Part shown: one piece after another, positions 31,528 to 43,194 of the stretch | Layout: each line of letters begins with the position of its first letter | Position numbering within the stretch: the first letter of the stretch is position 1 | Made by a program: the position numbers and the translations under genes | Assembly: GCA_037176725.1 (NCBI GenBank) | Contig: JAZBRS010000029.1 | Location: 123,723,001 to 123,787,000 of the forward strand | Direction: 5' to 3' | Source: Posidonia oceanica | Lineage: Eukaryota > Streptophyta > Magnoliopsida > Alismatales > Posidoniaceae | DNA: 64,000 bases | The notes under the pieces: model-generated | Databases searched by the model: none | Told to the model about the DNA's origin: nothing | Seen by the model: the letters and a program-made list of their open reading frames with translations, nothing else

Positions 31528-34140
31528 ATGGCCCAGCACACTCTTGAGCCGTTGCTCACTCCTGTTGTTCCGAAGGGTTCTGTTTCGGTCCCTCCAACCC
31601 TTGTTTCCATTCCTCCTGTGCCTTCGGTGACTCCAGGGTTTCCCCCTCCGTCGCCTAGGGCACCCCAGCATCCTGTGGGGCAGTGGCAGACTCACACTAC
31701 TCAGGACCCGGTCACCGATCCTGTCTTGGTGACCTATGCCCGCGCTCCTGAGGCGCCTCTGCCCCCTCCTTCCCTGGGTTTTGTCACTTCTGACGCCCAC
31801 CCTGCTGTAGCGACTTCTGCCTTAGGATCTTATCCTCTTGGACAGTCTGAGTCCTCCCCATCTGGTCCCTCGCTGGCACTGCAATTCAGTATTCCCACTG
31901 ACGGGACTCCTGAAGAGCGTTACTAGCGCTTAGCGGAGCTTGCCCAGATCTTTCAGGGCCTGGCTCTGTCTGCCCGCCCTGCTCCGGTTCCTTCTGCACC
32001 TAAGGTCCCTCTACACTCTATTCCTACTCTCCAAGCATTCCCTGCTGCCCTGTTGCCCCGGCCATCACCCCAGCTACTCACTGCTCCGGTGATGGGGGCG
32101 CAGCCTCCCCCTGCTGCACACACTTCATTCACCGCACAGCATGCACCTCCCCCACCTGGTGGCCAACCCCTTGGGCTGGTTCGAGCACAGCACTTCTCTG
32201 GCACGCTGCTTGGCACTGTGCCACTACAGCAGCTGTTGTTCCCACAATCTCCATGATTCACTACACCGCATTCTGCATACCCCCATCCAGTGCATCAGCA
32301 ATCCCCTCCCCCAGCATACTTCACACCACCCACAGCACCCACTGCACATCTACATGGATACACCGGCCATCTCGTTGCTTCACCAGGCGACGCGATGGTG
32401 GATCTGGAGGAGCACCTCGATGCGACCCATATGGCGTATGTAGTCCCTACCCCTGCTGTCCCATCTCCATTGGCAGCAACTCCAGGATCTAACGACGATA
32501 GGTTCGCCGTCCTGGAGAAGGCACTTCGACAAGTGCAGGGTGTGGACTTCCACTCCTACCAATACCGGGACCTCTGCTACTTTCTAGAGGCGGTACTCCC
32601 ACCGAAATTCAAGATCCCAGCATTTGACAAATACAATGGTAGGCCCATCGCCCATTTGAAGGTGTATTGCGGAGACTTGGCTCAGCTTCAGGCTGATGAC
32701 AGGTTATTGATCCGCCTGTTTCAAAAGAGTCTGACTGGCCCGACCCTCAAGTGGTTCACGTCACTTGATATGGCCACCATTAAGACTTGGAACGACCTAG
32801 GCAGGGCATTCCTGGAACAGTATTCCTTCAATCTTGACCTAGTCCCTAAGCGCGAGGACCTCGTCGCTCTCAAGTAGAGGAACAACGAGCCGTTCAGGGA
32901 GTACGTCGGCCGTTGGCGTGCCCAGCTGCACAGGTTCGCGATAGGCCCTCTGACGAGGAGTCTATCAAGATTATCATTAGGGGCACGCAACCATCCACTG
33001 GCGCTCTGCTTGCCATTCAGGCTATCACTAGTTTTGCATCTCTTATTCAAGTCGGCACACGCGTGGAGAGCACCCTTCGGAGCGGCCATTTCCCAGCGCT
33101 CTCTGTCTTCACCAAGCAAGCCACATCCCCTAGCGGCGGCGGTAGTAGCAGCAACACTAACAACAACGGTGGCGGCAACAACAACAACTCCAGGAGGAGG
33201 GATCCCCCGCGGCCTGCAGTTGCTTACGTCGACTCTCCTGATGCTCCTGTTCACATGGTAGCTCTGCCCGACCTGAATCAAGTAGTGTATGCACCTACAC
33301 CTAGTGCACCTCACACACCATAGATCACCACCACCGCCCAACCGGTCTACTCAGCCCCACCGGTTTGGCAAGGGCAAAACCAAGGGCAGAGACGGCCCCA
33401 CCCTCAACGCAACTACACTCAGCTAGTGGAGCCGTTGGGCACCGTCCTTCCCAGAGTCGCATCACTCCTCACGCTCCCCGAAATCCGCCCACCATCGAAT
33501 CCTCTTCCAAGGTGGTATAGGACGGATCACTTCTGCGATTTTCATCGAGTAGTCGAGCACTCAACGAATAATTGCTTCACTCTGCAAGGAGCCGTGCAGG
33601 ACCAGATTGACCGGAAGGTCATCAGTATCAACACTCGGGAGGCAGCATCTTCTTCCACCCCTCCACCAGCATCCCTCTCTGCATTAGGAGCAGCTCCTCA
33701 TAATCCAAGCATCGTCCACCAGCCCCTGCCTGAGCATTCTGGCCCAAGAGGCGCGGGGACTTCAGCTGTGCACTCTCTCTTCCCCTCTCGGCCCGCTACG
33801 TCTGTGGTGGACCCTTCTGATTTGATTCAGGATCTTTCTATGCCTGTCTCTTCTTCTCTTTATCTTGCGGCGCTCGCCAGCTCCGAGTCGGAGATTCACA
33901 TGATCCGACTGGACGCCAAGCCGGAGCATACTACCGCGAGGCCTGCCATACAACCAGAGGCTCAACCCCCCATCTGCCTGCAGGCCAGACCCCAGCCAGA
34001 ACTAGCACAGCCTCCCCAGCTACAACCTTGACCTGCCCGCCAATTAGCTAACCCCTCGGCAACCCCTCTCGAGCTCTTAGCTCATGCTCCCCTGGTTATC
34101 AACCTAACCCGGGATACCCACCGCGTTCATTATGACTATG
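31528..34140 (+). pseudogene. gag, element B, disabled
   Basis: Start ATG at 31528 (MAQHTLEPLLTPVV), matched by the D gag start at 60110. A Pro-rich N-terminal half is followed by a Retrotrans_gag-like core (SYQYRDLCYFLEA, FDKYNGRPIAHLK, LTGPTLKWFTSLDMATIKTW, AFLEQYSFNLDL), a Gly/Asn/Ser linker at 33130-33210, and a C-x2-H-x4-H-x4-C knuckle (FCDFHRVVEHSTNNC). In-frame stops at 31924, 32254, 32875, 33321 and 34029 and a one-base loss near 32925 break it. Confidence 0.85.
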
Positions 34141-34148
34141 CCGCAGAG

Positions 34149-35309
34149 ATGTGTGCAAATGTCACGCGGTCGGGGAGGGTGTACAGACCCGCCACCCCAA
34201 CAACCAAACCTGTAGCCCCAATAGCCAGGCCTAACCCCCCTGAACCTGCTCCGCCTGCAAGCCAACCACCAGCAGACCCATCCCCACCTGTGAGCCAGCC
34301 TCCAGTAAGCCAATCCCCTAATCTTCCTTCTACAGAACCTACCACCATCCCTACCACCAAAAAAGACCAGCCTTCAGCTGACATAACGGCCCAACTGAAA
34401 AAAGTCAAGGCTGACATATCCATCTGGGACCTGATCCATTCTTCCCACGAACACCGAGAGGCTTTTCTTCGCGTGTTCCAGGCCGCCCATGTGTCCCAAA
34501 CCATTGAGCCTTCAACTTTGGAGAATATGGTAGGCATGATTGCGAAGCCACAGCTCATCTCTTTCTCGAGCGATGAACTGCCTCCGGTGGGGACTAACCA
34601 TAATCAACCCCTATTCATCACAGTGCAGTTCAAAAGGTTCCGTATTCCTCTCTCGCTGGTCGATAATGGGTCAGGCCTTAACGTCTGTCCCCTGCGCACA
34701 GCATTGAAGCTCGAATTCAAAGCCGAGGATATCACACCTGCCATGAAGGGAATGACCTCTTTTGACAACACGCACCATGATTCTCTAGGGATCCTGGTTA
34801 TTCTTCTTACCATTGGCCCGGTCGAATTCGATGTTGAGTTTTATGTCATCGACTTGGAGCCTTCTTTTAATCTCCTGCTTGGGCGCCCTTGGCTGCACAA
34901 GCATCAGGTGATCCCCTCAACCCTCCACCGAATGATCAAGCTTCGCTACGACGACGATGTTGTCGTTGTAATGGCGGAAAACTTTGACAAGGAACCGGTC
35001 GAGGTGGTCTCTTTTGTATCCCGGCCAACTATCCAATTTGATCCTAAGCCATCGGATACTTTATACCGCATTAACCGTTTTGAACCGGTTAACTTTATTC
35101 CTCTTCTTGAGCGTGTCAGCTGTCTGGCCGTTCATTGCAACCCTTTCAGGATGGTCGAGAACGTTTGCCGCAGGTGGGGCTATGAGAAGGGAATGCCACT
35201 TGGGCGTCACGGGCAAGGGATCGCCGAGCCGGTTACTACTGAGGAGCGCGAGAAGTTCCAAGGCCTGGGATATGAATGGCAACCCTGCGACGGTGAGCGC
35301 CTGCATTAA
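34149..35309 (+). CDS. Protease with G-patch-like end, element B
   Basis: Open stretch of 386 codons in the polyprotein frame. Residues 1-75 are Pro-rich. Residues 80-115 hold a conserved AQLKKVKADISIWDLIHSS...HREAF motif also seen in C. The retropepsin-like part has SLVDNGSGLN (catalytic Asp residue 172, codon 34662-34664) and LLLGRPWLH (242-250). Asn replaces the Thr of DTG. Residues 340-375 (RWGYEKGMPLGRHGQGIAEP, then GLGYEW) are a weak G-patch. It ends at TAA 35307, the place where C also stops before its RT part. Confidence 0.85.
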   Translation: MCANVTRSGRVYRPATPTTKPVAPIARPNPPEPAPPASQPPADPSPPVSQPPVSQSPNLPSTEPTTIPTTKKDQPSADITAQLKKVKADISIWDLIHSSHEHREAFLRVFQAAHVSQTIEPSTLENMVGMIAKPQLISFSSDELPPVGTNHNQPLFITVQFKRFRIPLSLVDNGSGLNVCPLRTALKLEFKAEDITPAMKGMTSFDNTHHDSLGILVILLTIGPVEFDVEFYVIDLEPSFNLLLGRPWLHKHQVIPSTLHRMIKLRYDDDVVVVMAENFDKEPVEVVSFVSRPTIQFDPKPSDTLYRINRFEPVNFIPLLERVSCLAVHCNPFRMVENVCRRWGYEKGMPLGRHGQGIAEPVTTEEREKFQGLGYEWQPCDGERLH

Positions 35310-37090
35310 GGGAAGCGGAAGCTCGTGATCCCTCGGAACCTCACTAACTTCGTCAGTGCAGGTATTCTCGACCCGAACACGAGCCCAACTACAGCCCAGC
35401 CGACACCATGCCAGAGCCCCCCACTGTCGACAGAGGAGTGGGTCTGCATAGAGGATTGTTATTCTGATGAAGAGCAGCCTGGCATGGTTATCCCAGCACA
35501 GTCCAAGGAAGAAACTCAGATCAGCCCTGCAATCTCCCGGTCAGTCTGCCTGGCCCTCCCTTGTCCTGATACGGTGGCAGATTCAGTAAGGTCTGTGTCA
35601 GAGATGATGGTTCCTTCTTCTGCAGCTTCACTAGTGCCTATGACAGCCATTTCAGCAGCTCCAGGATCAGGAGTACCTCCGCAGGCACCAGTCGCTTGTC
35701 CACCCATGGCCGCAGCCGCACCAGTATTGCGATTACCTTTTTCAGGGGTGCAATCAGTCAATTCAGGCGATGACGTGACTCAGCCCGCCTCATCAGTAGC
35801 TCCACAAGCAAAGCAGGCGGCACCATCAGCCATACCGCCGTCAACTTTAGCAGATCTAATATTGTGGAAGACCCCCGCCGCTACTACAGAGAAACAACCA
35901 CCATCACACATGGCTGCCGGTGCTTCATCCCTTAAAGCAATCGTCCAGCTGTTGGACCATTAGAAGAGCGCCTTTGCCTCCCCTCCAGCCGCAGCACTGT
36001 CCCTGTCAACACCCCTGTCAGTGGCATCTCTAACCAGCCTGTTTACATCTCTGATCCCTCCAGCGCCGCAACCAGTCGCACCAGGAGGTCAGCCAGCCAA
36101 CCAGCTAGTAATAGGGCAGATACCCAGGCCGGTGATATGCTTAGAAGCCAGAGCAGGCCCTGTAGGCGTAGGAATCGCCGGGCAAGACTCTGAAGAGGTT
36201 GCTTGTGCCTATTACGTCAACACACCCTCCGAAGATGAGGAAGGTGCGACTGCAGAAGCCCTGGTGGCTAACAAGCTTGAAGACTTGGAATTGCTCTTCC
36301 AGGAGCAACTCACGGTGTTCCCTGAAGACGCTGCCGAGCAGCACGCACTGAAGAAAGGGAAAGCCGTGGCCACGGATCCCTCCCTGCCGCAGGACCATTC
36401 CCCAATCATGGTCTTAGAAGAAGAACTGGAGGCAGCATCCACTAGACCAAATGAATTAATCACTTCACAGCCTGAAGATGGGTCTAGGTGGTTCGTGCAG
36501 CGCATGCCCTGCACAAGCGGCACAGCTGGCGATAGTACACAGATTCGTCGCCTAGGGAACGGTTGTCCATATCCAGCACTCCCCGCAAGCACACCTGAAA
36601 ACGCAGAGCATGAGATAGTACGAACAGCAGCAGTAGCAGACAATGTAGTCCCAGTATTCCAGGCAGTCCCAGCAGTGACAGTGGTGCCAGAGCAGTCAGA
36701 ACAGACAGAGCAGCCAGATCAGTCAGCGGGACCAGGGGCCACTGAAGCAGGCGTCACCCACCGAGCCCACAAAAATACTCGGGTGAGTGTGACTATCCTA
36801 AGGCATCATCCGGATCAAGAGGCGGAACCTGTCCACTCCTTCGACATTACAGATCCTACATTTGAGAAGGAGATCCTCTCAGAACTTATTGCATGTGAGG
36901 AGGAGGGGGATTTAGGCGTAGATGAGAATTATGAATCGTCGCCCGAGTTCCAGCCATATGATGACGACCCGGAAGGGCCCAACCTCCACGTCGACGAAGA
37001 GACGGAGGTTATCAATGTTGGCACAGCTGAAGATGTTAGAGAGGTTCGCATCAGCGCACTATTGCCTCCCCAAGCCAGAGCAGAGTTTAT
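35310..37090 (+). pseudogene. Acidic linker between protease and RT, element B
   Basis: The same frame continues after the stop. Pieces are EEWVCIEDCYSDEE, a long Ala/Pro/Val-rich stretch with a stop at 35961, and from ATG 36021 a segment containing ACAYYVNTPSEDEEG and acidic stretches up to RT. I recognise no enzyme motif. The length, about 590 codons, is typical of a spacer and not of a folded domain. Confidence 0.6.
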
Positions 37091-37886
37091 CGCATTCCTT
37101 ATGGAATATGCAGACGTCTTCGCCTGGAGCTATGAAGACATGGTCGGCCTTGATGTTGAGATCGTGGTGCACAACTTGCCCTTAGATCCAGATGCGAAGC
37201 CAGTAAAGCAGAAGCCCCGAAAGTGGCGACCACAATGGCTGCTCAAAATCAAAGAGGAAATCATGAAGCAGCACAGCATTGGTTTTCTCAAAGTCGTCCT
37301 CTATCTAGAGTGGCTTGCAAACATTGTGCTAGTGCCCAAGAAGGATGGCCGAGTCTGGATATGTATCGACTACAGGAACCTGAACAAGGCAATTCCCAAG
37401 GACGATTTCCCATTGCCTCACATCGACGTCCTAGTCGACAACATTGCAGGCCACAAGATGCTATCTTTCATGGACGGCTTCTCTGGCTACAATCAGATCA
37501 GAATGGCAGAAGAAGACATGGAGAAGACCTCATTCACCACCCCCTGGGGAGTCTTCTGCTATCAGGTCATGCCATTTGGGCTCAAGAATGCCGGAGCAAC
37601 ATACCAGAGGGCGATGACAACATTATTCCCTGACCTCATGCACCAAGAAGTCGAGGTCTACGTGGACGACATCATTGCTAAGTCTAGGGAGCCTGAGGAT
37701 CATCTTATCTGCCTCAAGAAGCTCTTTGATCGCCTGAGGAAGTACAAGCTTCGCCTTAACCCCAGTAAATGCGTGTTCGGGGTATCATCCGGCAAGCTAT
37801 TGGGCTATATCGTCAGCCAGAGGGGGATTGAAGTAGACCCAAGTAAGGCTAAAGCCATCATAGACATGCCACCCCCCCAAGACTGA
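37091..37886 (+). CDS. Reverse transcriptase, element B (open to a C-run frameshift)
   Basis: Last part of a 621-codon open frame (36021-37886). RT motifs are complete: KPVKQKPRKWRPQW, VPKKDGRVWICIDYRNLNKA, DFPLPHIDVL, SFMDGFSGYNQI, WGVFCYQVMPFGLKNAGATY, YVDD (37659-37670) and KLRLNPSKCVFGV...LLGYIVS. One extra C in a run of seven at about 37872 ends the frame, while A has six Cs there. Downstream the connection region resumes in another phase. Confidence 0.92.
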
Positions 37887-38487
37887 GAAAGAAGTCAGAG
37901 GCCTGCTGGGGCGCCTGCAGTTCATCAGCCGGTTCATTGTGCAACTTACTCCTATCTGTGAACCAATCTTTAAGCTCCTGAAGAAGAATGCACGGATCAA
38001 CTGGAGCGAGGAGTGCCAAGCTGCATTTGACAAGATCAAGCAGCTCCTGATCAAGCCTCCTATCCTAGTCTCTCCCGTGCCAGGGAGGCCTCTGATTCTC
38101 TATCTTTCCACCACACAGCATTCCATGGGTGCCGTCCTGGGCTAGCATGATGAAACTGGTAGAAAGGAGCGTGCCATCTACTACCTGAGCAAGAAGTTTA
38201 CTGATTGCGAAGCCAGGTATAGCACCATAGAGAAGACCTGCCTATCTTTAGTCTGGGCCGCACAGAAGCTAAGGCATTACATGATGGCACACCCAGTTCA
38301 GCTCTTATGCCGACATGATCCAATCAAGTACCTTTTTCAGAAGCCGGCTATGGAAGGCAGATGTGTTAAGTGGCAGGTGTTATTGTCTCAGTACGACATC
38401 ACCTTCGCCACACAGAAGTCACTGAAGGGGCAAGCCATGGCAGATCATCTGGCCGACTTCCCCTTACCTGAATACCAGCCTCTGTAG
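37887..38487 (+). pseudogene. RNase H (Ty3-type), element B
   Basis: Resumes after the C-run shift: RGLLGRLQFISRF, CQAAFDKIKQLL, GRPLILYLSTTQHSMGAVLG, AIYYLSKKF, TIEKTCLSLVWAAQKLRHYM, MADHLADFPLPEYQPL. TAG at 38143-38145 and 38485-38487 replace CAG of element A. Confidence 0.85.
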
Positions 38488-38539
38488 ACACAGTTCCCTG
38501 ATGAAGACATTCTATTCGCCATGGAGGATTCAGAGTAGA

Positions 38540-38945
38540 AAAATCCTGAAGACGAATTACAGTGGCATCTGTACTTCGATGGCGCAGTTAATAGAAGGGG
38601 CAAAGGCATCGGCGCTGTCCTATCAACACCATAGGGAGTTTTAATCCCCTTTGCAAGGAAGATGATATTCCCTTGCACCAACAATGAAGCGGAGTATGAA
38701 GCCTGTCTTCTGGGACTGCAAGTCGCACTCGAACATGATGTGCGCATGCTGCATGTGCACGGGGATGCGATGCTGGTCATCTCCCAAGTTAACAGCGATT
38801 GGAAGACTAAGAACCCTAAGCTGATACCATATCATGAATGCCTGCTGAAGCTGATAGGAGAATTTGAAGATATCCGCTTCACTTACATGAGTAGAGCTAA
38901 GAACGCCTATGCAGATGTCCCGGCAACCCTTGCAACTTGGCTATC
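38540..38945 (+). pseudogene. Archaeal-type second RNase H, element B
   Basis: WHLYFDGAVN, CTNNEAEYEA, HGDAMLVISQVN and NAYADVPATLA supply the Asp-Glu-Asp-Asp set of an RNase H. TAG at 38632-38634 (CAG in A) breaks the frame, and another TAG lies just upstream at 38534. From 38635 the frame is open into integrase (to 39442). Confidence 0.85.
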
Positions 38946-39149
38946 CATACCCGAAGGCCGTGCAGTGGACGTATCAGTCTCTCGTGTGGAACAGCCCGCA
39001 CACTGCATGACTATCGAGGAGGCGGATCCAGCAAAGGAGCTTCCCTGGTACCATGACATTAAGGTCTTCCTGGAATCTGGCAACCCCCCACCTGACGCCT
39101 CAGCAACAGACAGGAAGACTCTGGCGCATCTGGCATCAAAGTATGTGAT

Positions 39150-40284
39150 AGGGGTGGGACATCTGTACAGAAGATCCTACAACCAGATGCTCCTACGCTG
39201 CGTAAACAAGAAGGAGGCTAACACACTAATGCTCCAGGTCCATGCAGGGACCTGCGGTCCTCACATGAATGGTGTGCTGCTGACAAAGAAGATCATGCTC
39301 CAAGGCTACTTCTGGTCAACCATGGAGGCAGACTGCTGCCAATTTGTGTGCAAGTGCCACAGATGCCAGATCCATGGGAATTTCATACACGCGCCCCCAC
39401 AAGAACTGCACAGCATGTCTTCGCCATGGCCCTTCTCCACCTAGGGGATCAACGTCATTGACGCCATACACCCACCAGCTTTCAACGGTCATCGCTACAT
39501 CCTGGGGGTGATCGACTACTTTACTAAGTGGGTGGAAGCGACCTCCTACAAGACAGTAACTGCCGCGGCTATCGAAAAGTTTATCATAAACAATATCATA
39601 GCCAGGTATGAGGTCCCACATGCGCTCATCTCTGATAACGACACAAACTTCATCGCCAAGAGGATAGAAGACTACCTGCAAGGCTTCCACATCAAGCATC
39701 ACCGATCCTCGCCTTATCGGCCACAGATGAATGGCGCAGTAGAGTCTGCCAACAAGAACCTTGTCAAAATCTTGAAAAAAATGGCAGAGACTCACAAGGA
39801 CTGGCATGACAAGCTTCCGTACGCGCTCTGGGCGTACAGAACATCAGTCCGGACCTCAACAGGGGCCATCCCATATTCTCTGGTATACGGCATGGAGGCA
39901 GTGCTGCCTGTTGAGATAGAGATCCGCTCACTACGGATCCTACGAGAGGCTGAGCTGGAGGAAGTAGAATGGGTCGAGGACCGTCGCATCTAGCTAAACC
40001 TGATCGATGAGCATAGGTTGCAAGCCATACATCATGCTCAGTGCTACCAGACGCGCTCGGCTAGAGCATACCTGAAGAAGGTTAGGCCTAGAAGCTTCAA
40101 TCCAGGGGATATGGTCCTCCGAGCCATCCATCTCCCCGACGGCTGAGGGAAATTCCGGCCCAACTGGCGTGGCCCCTTCTTAATCAAGCGGATCTTCTCC
40201 AACGGCACAGCAGTCCTTGAGGACATGGACCAGGTCGAGCAGTCTGATCCGGTCAACTCATGCTACCTCAAGCAGTACTACTAG
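39150..40284 (+). pseudogene. Integrase, element B, disabled
   Basis: The zinc-binding N-terminus is intact (VHAGTCGPHMNG then CQFVCKCHRCQIHG, an H-H-C-C pattern). In the core the first Asp is Asn (39451-39453, GINVID where A has GMDVIG). The second Asp (39634-39636, ISDND) and the Glu (39742-39744, VESANKN) are present. The C-terminal GPY/F-like part reads FRPNWRGPFLI. Stops occur at 39442 (TGG in A), about 39991 and about 40144. The frame ends near TACTACTAG at 40281. Confidence 0.9.
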
Positions 40285-41992
40285 TAGCCTGCCGCTGCCT
40301 TGCACACCTTTTCCTTCATACTTCTTGCATTCCTTCTTTCCCATGCATTTTAGGCTTGTTTATTTTTCAGCAAGAGGTTGTAAATGCATTATGTACATCG
40401 CTATCATAGGCCTGATGACGAAAATTGGAGATGCTTGCCTGCTCTGGAAGGAGTACCCTCTACCTCACTTGACACTACTTGGACGTCCTAACCAATGAGG
40501 GAGCCACCATCCAAGGAGGACAGACAAAATGTTTAAACCCTTTCAAGACCTACACCTCGAGAGGGAGAAAAAAATCCTAGGGTGTGAGAGAGTGTAAGCA
40601 AGACCCACATGCCTTAGCCTAGCCCTCACAGAAAACTAGAAGGCGAAGACAGGAGTTAACCCTGGAGATAGAGGTGTGTAGTACAACCTCGTCCCTCCCA
40701 TTTGCCTTGGGGAGGATCCACATCCACGCCTACAAATCCACAAGCTATGCGAAGTCTAGCCCCTTCTGTCTCAAAACTAGGCGCCCATTACCTCTGAGTT
40801 AGGGACGGTGGAAGCCTGCAAAAAAAAAAGGAAAAAAGAAAGGGAACAAGAAAGAAAAGACAAAAACAAAAAAAAAAAGAAGAAGCAACAACAAACAAAA
40901 CAAAAAGAGGGGCAAAAGCAAAAGCCGGCCCCAGAAACAAAGGCAAGCAGCGTGATTCTACCCCTTTCCCTGTCTTAGAGAGGAACCAGATTTGCGCCTG
41001 GGAAGTACATAGATCCTATGGGGCCTAACCACTCATCCCAGCCATCACCAAACACCCATCTTCCCCCCAGGCCAGGGATAGGGAAAGTACTACACACCTA
41101 TGTGGGAGCAAAAAAAACAAGAAAAAATGAAAAGAGTAGGTGTAGCTCCTTCAGAGTTTGGCATGGACCCCGTCCTCACTACACCACCATCCAAGCACCC
41201 ATAACACCCTTTCCAGAGTGCCACCAACAGTTAGGAATCCGAGTCAAGTCTGATGAGTCAAAGACCGCTCCTTCCTTTGCAGCAGGCATCAAGCACTCCG
41301 TATGCTGAGGGCGATAGATTTAGTATAGAGCATGCATGCATCTATTCACTATCAAATCATCACCACCCCCTTTCCTCCCACTCTGCAAGGCTCGGCTCAG
41401 CACTAGGACAGTACTTCTGCCAAGGCAGGTTGACCACCTCCAAGCCTCAGATCAACCAATCATTGCCAGTCCAGCAGCTCAGCGAAAGCATCAACAGCCA
41501 GAGACAGGGCGATCACTCCAGAGGCAGCAGGACAACCTTGGCACCCCCTGGCCCCCCCTCCTGGCTGTCGGGTCTGCGCAATCAGGCACCACCCCTATTC
41601 CCTGTGCGATTTCGCTCCGGACGGACGAAGTCTCTTTTCCACTTGTCCCCTTGCTCCGTACAGAACAAGGACAAGTGCGCCTCCTTTGTGACTTCATTCC
41701 AGGCAAACGAAGCCTCCTTCCCTTGTATCCTCGCTCCGCACGGACGAGGACAAGGGTGCCCCTCGTACGGCTCCGCCTTGTACAGGCGATACCCCTTTTG
41801 CTTAGCTGAATGTGTTTGAATTCTGTGGTCTTATTGCTAGCTGTAGCATTTGAATTGCTTTATCAGCTTTATATGCACATCTGCTTCTCTGTCTGCCAGT
41901 GTTTCATGCCTGTACATGTTCCAGATTGATAAAACAGTTTTGGCTACAGGTACTTGAAGATTTCGCACCAGCTGTCTGCATCCTCGCCTACC
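40285..41992 (+). other. Conserved non-coding spacer with hairpin cluster, element B
   Basis: No gene. 40395-41310 matches the spacers of A and D, including a CTGAT/ATTGG stem (40412-40428) and an A-rich tract at 40815-40920. From about 41600 to 41800 lies a hairpin cluster, for example CACTTGTCC...GGACAAGTG around 41640-41680 and CCTTGTATCCTCG...CGAGGACAAGG at about 41718-41754. These relate to the A-element 3' array. A CAG at 41949 before GTACTTG is a candidate splice acceptor for ORF2. Confidence 0.65.
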
Positions 41993-43194
41993 ATGGGTTT
42001 CCCCACCTTGCTGACCCCAGCACACTGCTCCGAGACCCTCCGAGGATGGATCGCCATGCTCACCGAAGCTAACCGTGAAAAGCTAAGCCTGTGGGGCATC
42101 CCACCTAGACTTCTAAAAGTTGCTGATGTGGAGGTCAGCCGACACCTTTTGTGTGCTGCTGCAAGGTTCTGGAAACCGGCACACCATGTTTTCCGCTTCG
42201 GAAGGACGGAGCTGACACTTACCCTGGAAGAAGTGCGCCGAATCTGCGGCTTCTCCACGCTCATGGGACCTGCTGTGTTCATGGGGCATTCTGGCTATGT
42301 CACCATCCTGAGGCAACTTATGGAGCTCTCTGCACAAATCTGCGAGAAGAGATTGGTCTGCGTCAACGGACCCGCGCCTGCCCTCCACTTGAACTATTTT
42401 GAAGAAGTCTTCAAGAAGCGCGCTGAACTAGGAGATGAATTGTGGCTTTGCGGCTTTGTCACCTGTTTCCTGGCGAGCTGATTTTCAGTCATGGCCAGAT
42501 GACTGTAGCTATTGAAGTTGCGAAAATCGCCCTTGCTGTCGTGACCCGCCAAATCGACCTGACACCTATCGTCTTGGCTGAGACGTACCGCAGACTGGAC
42601 CGCATTTCGCACCGCTGCCGCCACTTTCATGGCTGCAGGGCCCTGGTACAAGTGTGGTTAGCCGGACACCTGGAGGTAGACATCCTGCGCCCCCAGAAGC
42701 ATGCATTTGAGACGTACTGCAGCAGCGGCCACGCCAAGACCATCAAAACTGTCCGCGAAGAGTACGAAAGGCTGGAACAGCTGACTGATGATACAGTAAC
42801 TTGGCGTATCATCCCTTCTGCAGCAGAGCCGTTCACCGTCTTCTTCGACGCCCGCAACATGCGCCTGGTCGTCCTGCCGGGATTCACTAAAGGCATGGAG
42901 TATCACCCCATCAGGGTCATGCGGTAATTTGGTCTCCGCTAAGGGGCATTTGTTGGCAGCACTGCGCCAAAACTGGTCCAGCCCTATCCCTTCAGCACAG
43001 TTGCACCCACAACGGAGTTAGCAGACCTCCTGCGCTATGGCATAAAGTCCATACACATTGCAGCAGCATGGGGCTTAGGATGTACTCCTGAGTATCTAAC
43101 TGAGGTGCAGGGGCTCTGGCCCATTAATGAGATCCCGCCTAGCGCACCTCTCTTCCCTGACACTAGGAAGTCAAAGAAGGCCCGTACTGACTAG
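41993..43194 (+). pseudogene. ORF2: plant mobile domain (PMD/DUF7745-like) protein, element B
   Basis: ATG at 41993. PMD-like features are AARFWKPAHHVFRFGRTELT then LEEVRRICGF, ELWLCGFVTCFL, FHGCRALVQVWLAGHLEVDI (the leucine/Trp motif typical of PMD), and WRIIPSAAEPFTVFFDA. A one-base loss near 42470 shifts the frame. TAA codons at 42925-42927 and 42940-42942 follow, the latter at the same codon as the TAG in A. Similarity to A resumes to the end (GLWPINEIPPSAP). Its role in the element is unknown. Confidence 0.75.

Noticed and set aside
33130..33210. GGC/AAC repeat in gag B as an independent microsatellite
   Set aside because: It encodes a Gly/Asn/Ser linker between gag core and zinc knuckle, in frame.
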